Source: Symbiotaphrina buchneri
Taxonomy: Eukaryota; Ascomycota; Symbiotaphrinales; Symbiotaphrinaceae
Length of the DNA: 64,000 nt
Assembly (NCBI GenBank): GCA_001599915.1
Contig: BCIG01000004.1
Location: forward strand, 1 to 64,000
Reading direction: 5' to 3'
Position numbers and translations under genes: made by a program. Shown here piece after piece: positions 47,785 through 58,816 of this stretch (its first letter is position 1; every line of letters begins with the position of its first letter). The notes under the pieces were generated by a model that made no database searches, was not told the origin of the DNA, and was given only the letters and a program-made list of their open reading frames with translations.

Positions 47785-48204
47785 ATGGCTTCTTACCTAC
47801 AAGGCATCACTCCAGGATCTATTCTGGTCACTGAACAGTACTATGTAATGCTGGCCAAGCACATGCTCAATGATCTAAGCCTCCCTTCCGATAGACTTGA
47901 TGCCAGCAGGACCACCATCGAGTTTCGCAACGTCACCGGCATCTTCTGGAACTACCGCTGCGGCCCCATGTGTACCCTCAATGATGGCAACCGAGCTGTC
48001 ACCTTCGTCGCACCCTTAGGAGACTGTAGCAATCTGTGGCAGAGACGGATGGAGACTGGAACCCCTACTAGAGAGAGCCATGGCCCATCAATCTACTTGG
48101 TCCGCGTGAGAGACCTCGAGCAGCTTCGTGGAGTGATACCTCTTGGCACAACTGGGCCGCTGCCTGATCCCTTTGTGCCGGGAAACATGGACCAAATGCG
48201 ATGA
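47785..48204 (+). CDS. Hypothetical protein, 139 residues
   Basis: Single exon from ATG (context AAATGG) to TGA. The product is soluble, with no signal peptide or membrane span, and I do not recognise it. A region with NVTGIFWNYRCGPMC has two Cys, and the C-terminal half holds YLVRVRDLEQLRG. The stop is the first of six TGA codons in a row, formed by a trinucleotide repeat. It is preceded by a purine-rich, intron-free leader with CAACAT/ACACAACC words typical of fungal leaders. Function unknown. Confidence 0.6.
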   Translation: MASYLQGITPGSILVTEQYYVMLAKHMLNDLSLPSDRLDASRTTIEFRNVTGIFWNYRCGPMCTLNDGNRAVTFVAPLGDCSNLWQRRMETGTPTRESHGPSIYLVRVRDLEQLRGVIPLGTTGPLPDPFVPGNMDQMR

Positions 48205-48220
48205 TGATGATGATGATGAT
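48201..48220 (+). repeat. ATG/TGA trinucleotide microsatellite at a stop codon
   Basis: Twenty bases of (ATG)n beginning at the last base of the final sense codon (CGA), giving six consecutive in-frame TGA stops for the 139-residue ORF. Confidence 0.9.
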
Positions 48221-48602
48221 ACGGGTCCAACCGGTGAACTCTACGCAGTACAGACACACTTAGTTATTACTTCAAGCATTTGAAGCAGTTTCTGCCTCGT
48301 TCAGAGGCGCAAAGAAAGTCGAGTTCCCACAAATCAAACACACTTTGAATCGTAAAACTTGTACGTTCATTGGATCTTCACCTAGTTGCACGTACTAGGA
48401 CAGTCGTAGACAAAATCTTAAGCCTAGATACTGCCAGGACAATCTGTGTGACGCAACCTATCTTGCGAATATCCGCATCGACATTCAACAACTGACTTTT
48501 CTCCCGCCTGAACCCGAGACACAGCTCAGTCCGCTAGCATCTTCACTCAAGCTTGACCGTAACACCCAGGCCATAGCTTTCTGTGAGTTACAATACTGGC
48601 CA
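48205..48602. other. Convergent 3' flanks
   Basis: A 398-bp region between the 139-residue ORF and the BTB-like gene. Beyond the microsatellite, nothing was recognised. Confidence 0.5.
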
Positions 48603-49605
48603 CTACTCCTCTGCCTCATTCACCTCTAGATCCTGGAGAAGGGCGGTCCAGCCAGGGTTCTCAGGGGCGCGGCTATGCACCCACCCTCTCAGCACCTGCG
48701 TGGCAAAGCTGACCGGAACGACATCTGCACCCCCAACATCGCGGTCCGAGTTGTTCTGACCGTTCATGTACAGATATAACAAGAGCTCATCCTCAGCGCG
48801 TCCGGACAACCAACTCAGAATGTCGCGGAATTGCGTTCTATCCAGCTGGCGGATGTAATAGGGAAGTTCAGAGCGGTAGAATTCGACGAAATCGCCGATC
48901 CAGTGCACTGATCGGAAGATGTTCTCAGCAAGACGAAAGAACCTGACGGGATCGGGACGGCCAATATGGTAGAGTTTGACCAGGGCGAGGTGCCGAAGAT
49001 TTTCCATACGCAGTCTATTATCAATAAGCAATCGGGCAGTGACGCTACAGTTTGACTTGCTTACCCTGCAGCCAAAACATACACATCTCCGACCTCCTCG
49101 AAATATCTCTGCGCAGTGTTGCGAAGCAATGACGTGAATATGGGCTCGAAGTCACCATGGTGCCAGAATTCGAGAAAACGACAAAAGGAAATTGGTGAGT
49201 GGTCAGGGAAAGACAGGTATCGAGGCTCGTCTTCAGCTATGATATTACGGCAAACGGCCGCCAGATACGGAGATTGAGAAAGGATGCCGAGATTGACACG
49301 GAAGTTGATGGCGTCCGCCCCCACGCCCATACGCACGACGAAACCGGGCGTTTGGAAGATGCTGTACGTAAATTGTCAGCACAAGCCTTGCTTCACTCAT
49401 CATGGGAGAACCACTTTGGATCAAACCTCGGTGGAGGGAACTCTTGCTCAGCGGAAGACTCTTCCTCAGAGGAATATTGGTCGGGGAGTAAGTCAAGGAA
49501 CGCCCTGGGGTCGTCGACTGAGACGCCACTTTCGCTGCCACTGTAGTCGCCCACATCAGAAGCCGGGTCCACCGCAGTGGTACAGGTAGACATGGGCGAA
49601 GACAT
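48603..49605 (-). CDS. BTB/POZ-domain-like protein
   Basis: Three exons, 49605-49427, 49361-49065, 49014-48603, join in frame to 295 residues. The first junction is my choice among three possible donors; the other two are well supported. The first 60 residues are acidic and Ser-rich. Exon 2 reads like a fungal BTB: VRMGVGADAINFRVNLGILS, SPYLAAVC, then a bulky acidic turn and FCRFLEFWHHGDF, followed by VYVLAAG-LRMENLRHLALVKL, the typical BTB-end and helix. The C-terminal half is helical with no domain I know. BTB proteins often dimerise or act as Cullin-3 adaptors; which applies here is not visible. An upstream TTG extension to 49731 was not used. Confidence 0.7.
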
Positions 49606-50205
49606 AGTGCTCGTGGAAGCTGGCAAAGTGTAGTACTTCTGGAATACGATGATCGCAGGGATAGGACACAAAGAGGAGAACTGGTTGATTCCAGAGTGGA
49701 GAGAGTCCTCATCTTGGATCTCTTCCTTCAAGATCTACCGAATGAAGCTATCATGGCTGAGTGAATGAACGGAATATAATTCCTCCGACATTGACGGGAT
49801 TGGGTGTTTTGCAAAGAGCATCATCAATGCAGGCGGACAATGCATGTTCACGGCATGCTACGAGACATTGCGGAACGACTGATCACGGCAGACTATGCAC
49901 AACGCTGAAAGGGTGAAACAGCCTTGTTCATAGAGCTGCATAAGACAGAGATTGCAACGCTGGATACGGCGGCAAGTAGCAAGGTTATCTCATTCTCGTA
50001 AGTTTTGGCCGAAGCTGGTTCAAGCAATCAGAAACAGGCATAATGATGGCCCAAGAAAAGCAGAGACTCACTGATTGGACATCAATCCCCTTTCCTCCAC
50101 ACATTATCTGCCTTATCTGCGCTTGGTTGCTCTTAGAGCGTAAATGCGCAGGACGCCATCAAACTCCGATTTGTTACCCAGAAGATCCTCCACCGAATTA
50201 CCTGC
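49606..50205. other. Intergenic region upstream of BTB-like gene
   Basis: A 600-bp region between two minus-strand genes: BTB promoter and FAL1 3' flank. A short plus-strand frame (50043-50240) overlaps the end of FAL1 and is a shadow. Nothing else was seen. Confidence 0.5.
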
Positions 50206-51603
50206 TCAAGACAAGAGATCGGCGACTATACCACGGTTAGCACCAGTCTGGATATGTGGGCGTTCAAGAACATACCATTCATAGGCATCTCGTCAATCTG
50301 AGTTGAGTAGTACACTAGTGCCAAAGTTAGGTTGCATACAGCTGGAGGGGGCAGAACAGCTTACACTCGATGTCCCGCAAGATGCGCACGTCTTCGCTGG
50401 TGACAAAGTTGATAGCAACACCCTTCCGTCCAAATCGTCCGCTTCGACCAATCCTGTGGATGTAATTCTCACGATTGCTTGGAAGGTCATAGTTAATGAC
50501 CAGAGAAACCTGCTGGACGTCGATACCTCTTGCCCAAACATCGGTCGAGATAAGTACGCGAGAGTTCCCTTGACGGAAGTCTTGCATGATGCTATCACGC
50601 TCCTTTTGTGGCATCTCTCCGTGCATTGAAGATACAGTGAAGTTAGCCTCACGCATCTTGTCCGTCAGCCAGTCGACCTTTCTCCTTGTGTTGCAGAAGA
50701 TGACAGCCTGTGTGATGGTAAGGGTATCGTAGAGATCGCAAAGAGTGTCGAACTTCCACTCCTCCTTTTCAACAGCGATAAAATACTGCTTGAGACCCTC
50801 GAGCGTCAGCTCGTCACGCTTGACCAGGATTCTGACAGGGTCGGTCATGAATTTCGTCGTCATATCCAGAACATCGTAGGGTAGAGTAGCCGAGACGACT
50901 ACAACCTGGGTCGCGGGTGGCAGATATCTGTAGACGTCGTAGATCTGTTCCCTGAAGCCTCGGTTGAGCAGTTCGTCTGCTTCGTCGAGCACAAGCATCT
51001 TGATGCGACGAGTACGGAGATTGCGCCTTCGGATCATGTCTGCCACACGACCTGGTGTACCCGAGACCACATGCTGACCATAGTCAAGTTTCCTGATATC
51101 TTCCCCCACGTTCGTACCGCCAATGCAAGCATGACATTGGACGTTCATGTAGTCTCCGAGCGCCATTATGACTGACTGAATCTGGGTCGCGAGCTCTCGG
51201 GTCGGCGAAAGGACAAGCGCCTGTGTCTCTCTCACAGCTGTGTCGATGACTTGGAGGATGCTGATAGCAAAAGTTGCTGTCTTTCCCGTTCCAGACTGCG
51301 CCTGGGCAATTGTATCACGACCCTTGCAGATCTGGACGATAGCACGAGATTGGACGGCCGAAGGCGACTCGTAGCCATAAGCGTAGATGCCACGGAGGAG
51401 GTTCTCTTTAAGGTGCATAGCCTCAACTACACTCTCCATCAGCATCGCCCTCTCATATTATCAGATTGAACTCACAGGTCGGCGCCACCGTTACCTCCTT
51501 TGAGGTGGAGAACTCCATCTTCTCTGAGAAACGTCAGCGGGGTTATTAGCTGCAGAGTAAGGCTCTTCTTACCCTCTGCCTTTCTATCGATACCGTCCGC
51601 CAT
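50206..51603 (-). CDS. FAL1: DEAD-box helicase FAL1 / eIF4A-III
   Basis: ATP-dependent RNA helicase of the eIF4A-III type: 18S rRNA maturation in yeast, core of the exon-junction complex elsewhere. Five exons join in frame: 51603-51573, 51523-51476, 51426-50365, 50314-50276, 50225-50206, giving 399 residues. Motifs in order: Q-motif region [11 protein letters not shown], Walker [29 protein letters not shown], and [28 protein letters not shown]. The closing ...[22 protein letters not shown], split across the last introns, is the eIF4A-III tail. Divergent from PRP9 with 327 bp between starts. Acceptor choice before FEAMHLKEN was made by family spacing. Confidence 0.96.
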
Positions 51604-51930
51604 TGTGAACTCTTTCGGTGCTAATTTTGTTCTGTTGGCGAAAGTTGTGAGCTGTTGTCGCAAAAGTTGTGGGAATGTTTGGTTGATGGAGCCGTGGAGG
51701 TCGCCGCAAGGCTTCGGGAGCTGGAAAATTCCGTCCACTAGCGCCATATCAATTTGGGGCTCTGGCACTTTGAGGCAATCCAGCCCTCCCGTGTCTAGAA
51801 AAGCATCTACCATTCACCTTGGTATACTCGGCTCTTATTCTTACAGTACACGTTCGGAGTCAAGATAGGTTGGAGCCACTACTTACTAAAGCTGTGCGAT
51901 TACTAAAGCTGTGCGACAAAATTGCTCGCA
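51604..51930. promoter_or_regulatory. Shared divergent promoter FAL1 / PRP9
   Basis: A 327-bp interval between two opposite starts, likely a bidirectional promoter. It ends with a 17-bp tandem duplication (TACTAAAGCTGTGCGAT/C) whose last copy stops 13 bp before the PRP9 ATG. Confidence 0.6.
51884..51917 (+). repeat. 17-bp tandem duplication before PRP9 start
   Basis: Two adjacent copies of TACTAAAGCTGTGCGA plus T or C, at 51884-51900 and 51901-51917; 16 of 17 bases are identical. Confidence 0.9.
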
Positions 51931-53546
51931 ATGCTCCTCGAAGATCAGAGGTATCTCCATGAGGACCTCGAGAGACTGGAGCAGGGAATCGCAGACAGGA
52001 TCTTAGATGAACCCAAGCACGTAGGTCATCTGTCCCGCCTCACTGATAAGTATCATGTTAACTGTTTGCCAGATACGCGACCGCCTCAGCCGTGACCACC
52101 AGATAGCTGGCTTTCTGTCCCGTATCCAAGATCAATCCAAACGTCTTCTCGAGATCTACACAGATGCCGATGGCGCAAGACAGCGGGAGATGCAGATGCT
52201 TGCAACCGGGGATCCCTTCGGCGAGTTCTACAAGCAGCTAGATCAGATCAAGGACTTCCACAGGCGGTATCCCAATGAACCGGTAGAGAATCTGGAACGG
52301 GCGTACAAGAAGCGTCCAGCTGGGGAGGTTGAATCGGGCACGGCGGAAGTGGACCGAATGTTTTCTGGTGAAGAAGGCTTTGGACGGTTTCTAGATCTCA
52401 CGACACTCCACGAGGACTATTTGAATCTGCCAGGTGTGAAGAGATTAACATACCTCCAATATCTGGATAGCTTCGACATATTCACTCCGCCGCAAATGTC
52501 CGTCAAGCGCGAGGCCAAGATGTCGGATCAGTACTTCAGATATGTGACCGAGTTAGCAAACTACCTAGAGAGCTTCTTGCGCCGTACACGGCCACTTGAG
52601 GATCTGGACAAAGTGTTCGAGGGCTTCGAGACAGAGTTCGAGAAAGCGTGGGACGCAGATGAAATCCCCGGGTGGGGTCTGCAGGCCCAGGCCAAGGGAC
52701 CTACAGGGCCAAAGACACAGGGAACTGGCGAAGGAACCTGGTGCGCGGACTGCGAAAAGGAGTTCAAGAACGAGAACGTCTACAGGGCGCACTTGACGGG
52801 GAAGAAGCATATCCGCGCTGCCGAAGCGCGCAAGAAAGCCGAGGCCAACGGCAACGGTGAAACGATCGAAGTGACCCGCTCACTGGCACAGAGATTAAAG
52901 GAGCGTGCGATTGCGGAGCGCGAGTTCCGTATTCGGAAGCTGGCGGCAATGATGCAGAACGAACGGTCTGATACAAAGACCAACGTCGAGCGCAAGCAGG
53001 GAATGACGGAGCGCGAGCGCGCCATGGAGCTGGAGGCTCTCTTCGCCGAGTCGTCCGAGCCCGCTGGCGACGGCAAGGGCGAGGATGAGGAGTCTGATGG
53101 CGAGGAGAAGATCTACAACCCACTGAAGTTGCCCCTAGCTTGGGACGGCAAGCCGATCCCCTACTGGCTGTACAAGCTGCACGGCCTGGGCGTGGAGTTC
53201 CCCTGCGAGATCTGCGGAAACTTCGTGTACATGGGTCGCCGGGCGTTTGACAAGCACTTCAACGAGGCGCGGCATATCTACGGCCTGAAATGCCTGGGCA
53301 TCACCAACACGACGTTGTTTAGGGAGATCACGGGCATCGAGGAAGCTTTGAAACTCTGGGATAAGATCCAGCGGGATAAGAAGCAGGAGAAGATCACCGC
53401 GGACAACGTCGTCCAGATGGAGGATGCCGAGGGCAATGTCATGCCGGAGAAGGTGTACTATGAGTATGTTCCCCTGAATATCATTTGTCATTGTGAGACT
53501 TGATACTGATCTTCTGTGTAGTTTGCAAAAACAAGGTTTGCTATAA
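51931..53546 (+). CDS. PRP9: Splicing factor SF3a60 / Prp9
   Basis: Subunit 3 of SF3a in the U2 snRNP, needed for pre-spliceosome assembly. Three exons join in frame: 51931-52020, 52073-53463, 53522-53546, giving 501 residues. It opens with the family start LLEDQRYLHEDLERLEQ, then a helical N-terminal half with FYKQLDQIKDFHRRYPNE. A C2H2-type finger (CADCEKEFKNENVYRAHLTGKKH) lies about residue 260, and the SF3a60 C-terminal zinc knuckle (PCEICGNFVYMGRRAFDKHF) near residue 420. A Glu-rich acidic linker (EDEESDGEEKIYNP) precedes the conserved C-terminal half. The last exon codes only the final eight residues, DLQKQGLL split over the intron. Divergent from FAL1. Confidence 0.96.
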
Positions 53547-53947
53547 ACAGCTTTACTTTCGGGGTTTGGCGGGTTTTAGTGACACAAAAGGCATTTATCC
53601 CCTGCATATGACGGGCGTTTCAGAGCGTGGGCGGCGTTCGGTCGAGTGCAGAACTAGAAGGACTGCATGAACCTTTATCTTAGGACAGAAATAAATGCTA
53701 TTTTGAGAGATCTTGCATTGGGTGTCAGGAGCTATGCAACCATAGTGAGATTCGTTTACTTCCATGATCTAAGTCCGTAGGACACATAGTCGCGTAAGGA
53801 GAGGACAGGCCAAATCTCTAAGCCCAGGAAAATCCCGTGAATAGCACAGCTCTTTCACGAGGACTTCCGCATAACATAATTTGCATGCATGACCCGCCTC
53901 CGACATCATGATACCCTTCTTTTGACCAATTTGATCTTCCTTTACAA
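53547..53947. other. Convergent 3' flanks of PRP9 and the 689-residue gene
   Basis: A 401-bp region. Nothing was recognised beyond AT-rich 3' flank sequence. Confidence 0.5.
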
Positions 53948-56017
53948 TCAAATAAACCTCATACTCCGCGCTCCTTTCTTGACTTTCTTCTGTGGACTCG
54001 CTTGCGCCGCAGGCGTAGCGGGCCACAAGAAGCTCTCTTCCAAGGTGCTTTCCCTCTTCGACCGTTCCTTCGACGTCATTCGTTTTCCATCCTTCGGAGC
54101 CTTTGCGGCCTGATTCATGCCACTGTATTGCCCTGAGAATTGCCTAACCCAGACCTCATCTTCAAGTATGTCGCCACACTCTTCGTAATCGATTTCGCCC
54201 AAACCCACAGAGGGAGCCGGGCTTCCCACAGTGATAGATCTTGGAGGTGATCGAAGAAGGAAGCCACCAGGTAGCGGCCAGTTCGGTGAGCGAAGTGGAC
54301 CTGTCACAGATTTGCGAGCCTCGTGTAGCGTCTGCAAGGGTTGAAGCAGGCCCAACCCAGTTCCCGCGCCAATGTGCAAGCTGGGAAGCCTAGGCGGGCG
54401 CGAGCTGAAGTGAGGGGCAGGCTGAGGGGACGAGACACCACGAGGACGAGATTGGGAGTATGTGCGCAGAGGCGGGGGGACGAGTGATGGATTCGAGTAA
54501 CGTTCGGTAATTGGAGAAACGGCAGGCTCGGTATGTGACCGGGGACGAGGACTTCTTGGGACGGTTAGACGGTTGAGAGTTGCTGTTTCCGCGGCTCGAG
54601 AAGGCATGAAGGCTGGCCAAGGCGTCCCCAGTAATTCAGGGGTAGGCCTAACACTCGCGACGACGGTCTCGACAATTCCACCGCCCAAACCAGCTCGCCC
54701 TTCGCGATGTTCACCGACATTGTAGACTTCCCTACGCTCTTCGTCTCCCGCAACTTGAGAGGCGGTAGCGAGACGTGGCGTCGGTGGACGTGTGCCTCTG
54801 ATAGGCTTGTCTCCTAAACCTAGCCGACGGCCCTTTGTCCTACCGAGGCGGACGCCGAGACGGAGGGCGTCACGCTCGAGCTCTGAATCTTCACTATCGT
54901 GATCATCACATTGCTTCTGATGTCCGGCGCTGGATGTTGGCCTGGATGGGCCTGCAGCGATGCTCAGAGGAATACCTGAAGGCCTCGCAGCGGATGTCTG
55001 GGGCCTCTCGGGGATCGCGCCGATTGTGTTCGCATGTGGACGAGTTAGTGGAGGGAAGGTAGGCTTCGAAGCACCCACTGCGGAGTCCGGCTGGGATTGG
55101 ACCGAGAGAATACTTGAGTGTATAGAAGATATAGATTGTTGCCTCGAAAACCCAAGTTTCTTCCAGAAATGGCTTCGCGACTTTGACTCTGGAGACATTG
55201 CTGGCCCAGGATTCTTGAGTGTCGGGGCTTGAGCGCCAGGCGATGGAGTCGTGATGGACGGAAAAAGTCGAAGTTCGCTGGTAGACGCTGAGCCATTCTT
55301 TGCCATTAACGGAGGTATGGGCGGTGGTCGAGAAGGAGAAGTCGCATGTGCGTCCACTGAGGGCCTGCGAGGAGGCTCAGGCGGACCCGTGGTCCGCAGG
55401 AAGTCTGCCAGGTCTGAAGTATTGCCCCGGTGAGGTCTTTGGAAGACCGGCAGCTCCTTGGGACTGAGCATGCTGCTAGGGGTGGCCCGTGGTATCCTCG
55501 TGGTCAACCTCAGAGGCGATGGTAAAGAATACCTTCTCGGGGACAAGGCCTCTTCCGAAAGGCATTCGGAATTGCGTCGTCGGTGAGAGACAGAAGGGCG
55601 AACATCTACCACCTTTGGTTTGCCCACCTGCGTATAACTGATGACTCTGACGTGACCCTTTCCTTGTCTGTTCGTAGAAGAGGGTCCGGAAGGGTTGCTC
55701 ATTGAGAAAAGATCATACAAGGAAAATGCAGGGCTAGGACAGCCGTAAAAGTCATCATCCAGATCCGGGCTGTTATCTGGATCCGCGGAAGATATGTCTT
55801 CCTCGGACGAGAGGTAATGCTGTTGGATTGAGAGCGTCGAGAGGGTGCGGGGAGTTTGGCAGTCAACTTTCGTCCCTGGCAAATCGAAGGGAAAGCTTGT
55901 AACGTCCAGGACTTCGGCTGGATCCGCTTCACCATCTTGTAAAGCTCTTTCCAGTGCTTCGTCGTGTCCCATATCTGTAGCAGAGAACATCGTGGCTGTT
56001 CGGTCGTGAATGGGCAT
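53948..56017 (-). CDS. Low-complexity Ser/Pro/Arg-rich protein, 689 residues
   Basis: Uninterrupted frame from ATG at 56017 to the stop at 53948. A longer frame from a TTG at 56026 exists, but the ATG is preferred. The N-terminal 100 residues are acidic (SSEEDISSADPDNSPDLDDDF). The rest is a long disordered, Arg/Ser/Pro-rich region with SH3/WW-type proline stretches (RPPPIPPLM), many SP/TP sites and a short basic block (SHFWKKLGFSRQQSISS). A more ordered acidic/aromatic patch (YEECGDILEDEVWVRQF) lies near the end, followed by a Lys-rich tail (QKKVKKGARSMRFI). I do not recognise the family. It may be a fungus-specific scaffold or cell-polarity protein, by composition only. Confidence 0.6.
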   Translation of the reverse strand: MPIHDRTATMFSATDMGHDEALERALQDGEADPAEVLDVTSFPFDLPGTKVDCQTPRTLSTLSIQQHYLSSEEDISSADPDNSPDLDDDFYGCPSPAFSLYDLFSMSNPSGPSSTNRQGKGHVRVISYTQVGKPKVVDVRPSVSHRRRNSECLSEEALSPRRYSLPSPLRLTTRIPRATPSSMLSPKELPVFQRPHRGNTSDLADFLRTTGPPEPPRRPSVDAHATSPSRPPPIPPLMAKNGSASTSELRLFPSITTPSPGAQAPTLKNPGPAMSPESKSRSHFWKKLGFSRQQSISSIHSSILSVQSQPDSAVGASKPTFPPLTRPHANTIGAIPERPQTSAARPSGIPLSIAAGPSRPTSSAGHQKQCDDHDSEDSELERDALRLGVRLGRTKGRRLGLGDKPIRGTRPPTPRLATASQVAGDEERREVYNVGEHREGRAGLGGGIVETVVASVRPTPELLGTPWPAFMPSRAAETATLNRLTVPRSPRPRSHTEPAVSPITERYSNPSLVPPPLRTYSQSRPRGVSSPQPAPHFSSRPPRLPSLHIGAGTGLGLLQPLQTLHEARKSVTGPLRSPNWPLPGGFLLRSPPRSITVGSPAPSVGLGEIDYEECGDILEDEVWVRQFSGQYSGMNQAAKAPKDGKRMTSKERSKRESTLEESFLWPATPAAQASPQKKVKKGARSMRFI

Positions 56018-57617
56018 GAGCTTCAATATTGCAGCATTCCAGATGCTTGCAAATATAGGGGGCAGGGGTATGAAATATCAGGGAGATCTTAGAGAATAAC
56101 AACAGAGGAGGGGTATCTCATGTAAGACAATACATAAAGGCCGAATATTGTGGTCTCAAGGAGAGACTGTCGTAGAAAGACAATGGGAAGACAATGATGT
56201 TGAGAACTTGAGACAGATCGATGCTCAAGAGCCGAGGGCGCCACAGAGATCTTTAAGCCTGAGATGCTCAACGCCCAGGGGAAGCCGAGACAAGACCGTG
56301 AAGATTGTGACATCTCCGTACCGTCTCCACGGTAGGTAGTGATGCATTAGCCATCATGCTCGAGTTGATCTAGGTCTCCTGCCAAGATCGACCAAAGTCA
56401 GACAAAGGAACAAGGAGGCTTCCTCTGCGGGGTGGGCCCGATAAGGCGCCTCTGAGCTTAAGGCCGCATTGTGAATGGGCGCTGGATACTGCCGATGTAG
56501 TCGAGTAAGCCAGTCTGATCACAGGTTCCCATACAGGCCGGGTCACTTTTGCAGCCATCGCAAGCACATGCTGCAAACATGAGGCATAGGCTGTTCCGAG
56601 TTCTCCGTGCGGCGCTCTCTTCGAGCACGTAGCTGCATAGTCCCATGAGGGGAAGCTTATTAACGGACCGGCTTGACCCTGCAGCGGGCGAGTACAGAGA
56701 CGTCCAGCCGGGGCGGCTGCAGCTTATCTTGCCTGCTGGCGGCTAGATTCATCATACCCAACCTCTTTCAGACGTTGATAACCCACTTGACTGCCATACA
56801 TGGACCACTAGGAGCGGACACCAAGGCGGCTTAATCGGGACAAGCATGATGAAACGGCCATCAAGCCTTCTTCTGAAACGGCACTTGAAGGCTTCGTTGT
56901 GCTTTTGTGAGGTAGGTGGAAGCGTCTTGAAAGTCAGCACCAATCGAGCTGGACCGGGGGCCCGGCAGAGGGGGCATTGGTGCCGGTAATGCTCTGAACA
57001 TTATCCTGGTTGGGTCGCTTGCCCCTCCTTGACGGGGGTTTCGGACCGGGAGGCGGAGCTTGAAACAGAAATGGCCCCTTTTCCTCCGTTCCTGTCACAA
57101 AGTTCATGATAAGCTACTAAACGACGTCGCCCCATGCATGCATCCCTGCCCTCTGGGAACAGCTCATCCGCATACACTACGAAAGCACACAATGAGATTT
57201 CCGCAATCTCGATGCCGCACATGATCATCAACGGTTCGCCCATCCGCTGGCAACTCCTGCGCAGCGATGTGTTGTCCTGCAGAAATTTGTAATGCAAATG
57301 ACCCGTCCCTGATTTACTATATCTATCAAGTATATTTACATTGAAAAGGAAAAACCACTGCAACGTGCACTCATTAGTCGCCTTTCTTTGTGCATTACCT
57401 TTAGGCTGCTCTTGGCTGCCCTTCGTTTTGTACATATTACTGTACACCCCTTTTGCCCATACCCAATGATGCCATCTGACAGCTAAGCAACCGCTTCTCC
57501 TGGGGCCGCTCCAAGTTTCACCACTTCCACACTCGTCAGACATTGACCAGCCTCCCCTTCCGTCGCCCTTTCCTTTTTGCGGGCGACACTTCCCGAATCT
57601 ATATCAACCACCCCCAT
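56018..57617. other. Long intergenic stretch downstream of the elongase gene
   Basis: A 1.6-kb region that includes the promoter of the 689-residue gene and the 3' flank of the elongase. A 180-codon ATG frame on the minus strand (57001-57543) lacks domain features, and its composition (runs of G/R/W) is atypical. I treat it as probably non-coding, within or after the elongase 3' UTR. Confidence 0.45.
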
Positions 57618-58816
57618 CTAGGCCTTCCTTGATCGAGTTACCGGGCCGCTAGGGCTCCTGGCGGTAGTTTGGCCATTAGCCGCCTTTAAGGCTCCAGTAC
57701 CTTTGGCCTTAGACTCTTCAAGCGACGGCACCTCCGCTCTCGCCATATCAGCAGTCGCACTGCGGGCCCTACCCCTGCCCTTAGGAATCGGCTTCTTGTA
57801 CGTAGCGAAGTAGAAGGAGATGAAGAGCACAAGATAAGAGGTTATGATGACAAGGCCGGAAACAGCAGCGAACTCCTCACCAGCACACTTGCCCGCATTG
57901 GGCATCCAAGGGAAGTAGGTGCTGGTAAAGTAGGTGTAGGAGGCGAAATAGACGAAGACTGTAAAGCATTAGCAGAGAACTTGATAATCATGAAGGAACC
58001 ATATCATCGAACGTACCGAGGTCGATGACAAATTGAATGATCTGCAGGCGAGTGATCCATTCCTTCCACCAGATACGGATGCCCCGGGCGCTCTGGAAGT
58101 AGTACCAGTACATGACAACGTGCACCAGGAGATTGAGAGTAATGACAACCCAGGATACTGATGTATGTCCGATAAGCTGCGTGTAGCAGAGAAACGCCGT
58201 GGCACCATGATGGTAGCAGTGGAGGAAGGCTAGGCGACATATCAGCATCGAAGCTTGATGATGGATTTGGGTGCAATACTCAATGGCTTCTTTTTGAGGA
58301 CCAGGAAGACAGTGTCGAGAAGCTCGAGGTATTTGGTCAAGTAGTTCAACTATTTCGATCAGCAACAATACATTTCCAACCGGTTGGCAGACGCACGTAA
58401 TACAAAGTGACAAGAGGCTTGGTCCAACCGCCCTCGTAACGGCAAATGGCGAAAAAGATTCCATTATTCCAGATGGTTGGGAGAAGCTGCTCAACAAAGA
58501 GAGCCAGGAGGCCTGCACTGATGACAGTCAAGTAGAAGTTGTGAATCATGAAGAGACCATTAAGCTTGAAGGCCGGCCGGTTGCGCATCAATTCCCTTCC
58601 TCCAAAGATTATAATGTAGTATGCAATAATGAAGCCCACGGATCCCTTGAGAGTCGACAATGGTGTCTCGCCGACGACGAACTTGAACTCTTCCGCTGGG
58701 TATCCCTTTACCAATTCCCACGCTTTGCTGAAGTAGGGCCACAAGGCAACGCCAAACGGCTTGCTCATCGTTGGGCCCGAGAAGCCTTCCGCATAGCTGC
58801 CGGACGAGATCGTCAT
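57618..58816 (-). CDS. Fatty-acid elongase (ELO2/ELO3, SUR4/FEN1 type)
   Basis: ER membrane 3-ketoacyl-CoA synthase that elongates fatty acids to very-long-chain acids for sphingolipids. Four exons join in frame: 58816-58397, 58349-58280, 58229-58017, 57958-57618, giving 347 residues. The catalytic HxxHH motif is [10 protein letters not shown] in exon 3. It is preceded by [18 protein letters not shown] (the ELO membrane-face block) and followed by hydrophobic spans ([31 protein letters not shown]). The tail is Lys/Arg-rich ([13 protein letters not shown]) and could retain the protein in the ER. About six to seven spans are visible. Divergent from COX6. The exact yeast orthologue (Elo2 or Elo3) cannot be told apart from sequence alone. 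Confidence 0.95.

Noticed and set aside
50327-51445. Reading the eIF4A-III gene from the internal [11 protein letters not shown] start
   Set aside because: That start is intron sequence read through; the true exon joins PT to FEAMHLKEN and starts at 51603.
57001-57543. 180-codon minus-strand ATG frame
   Set aside because: No domain features, unusual W/C/G-rich composition, sits just downstream of the elongase stop; probably 3' UTR and chance.
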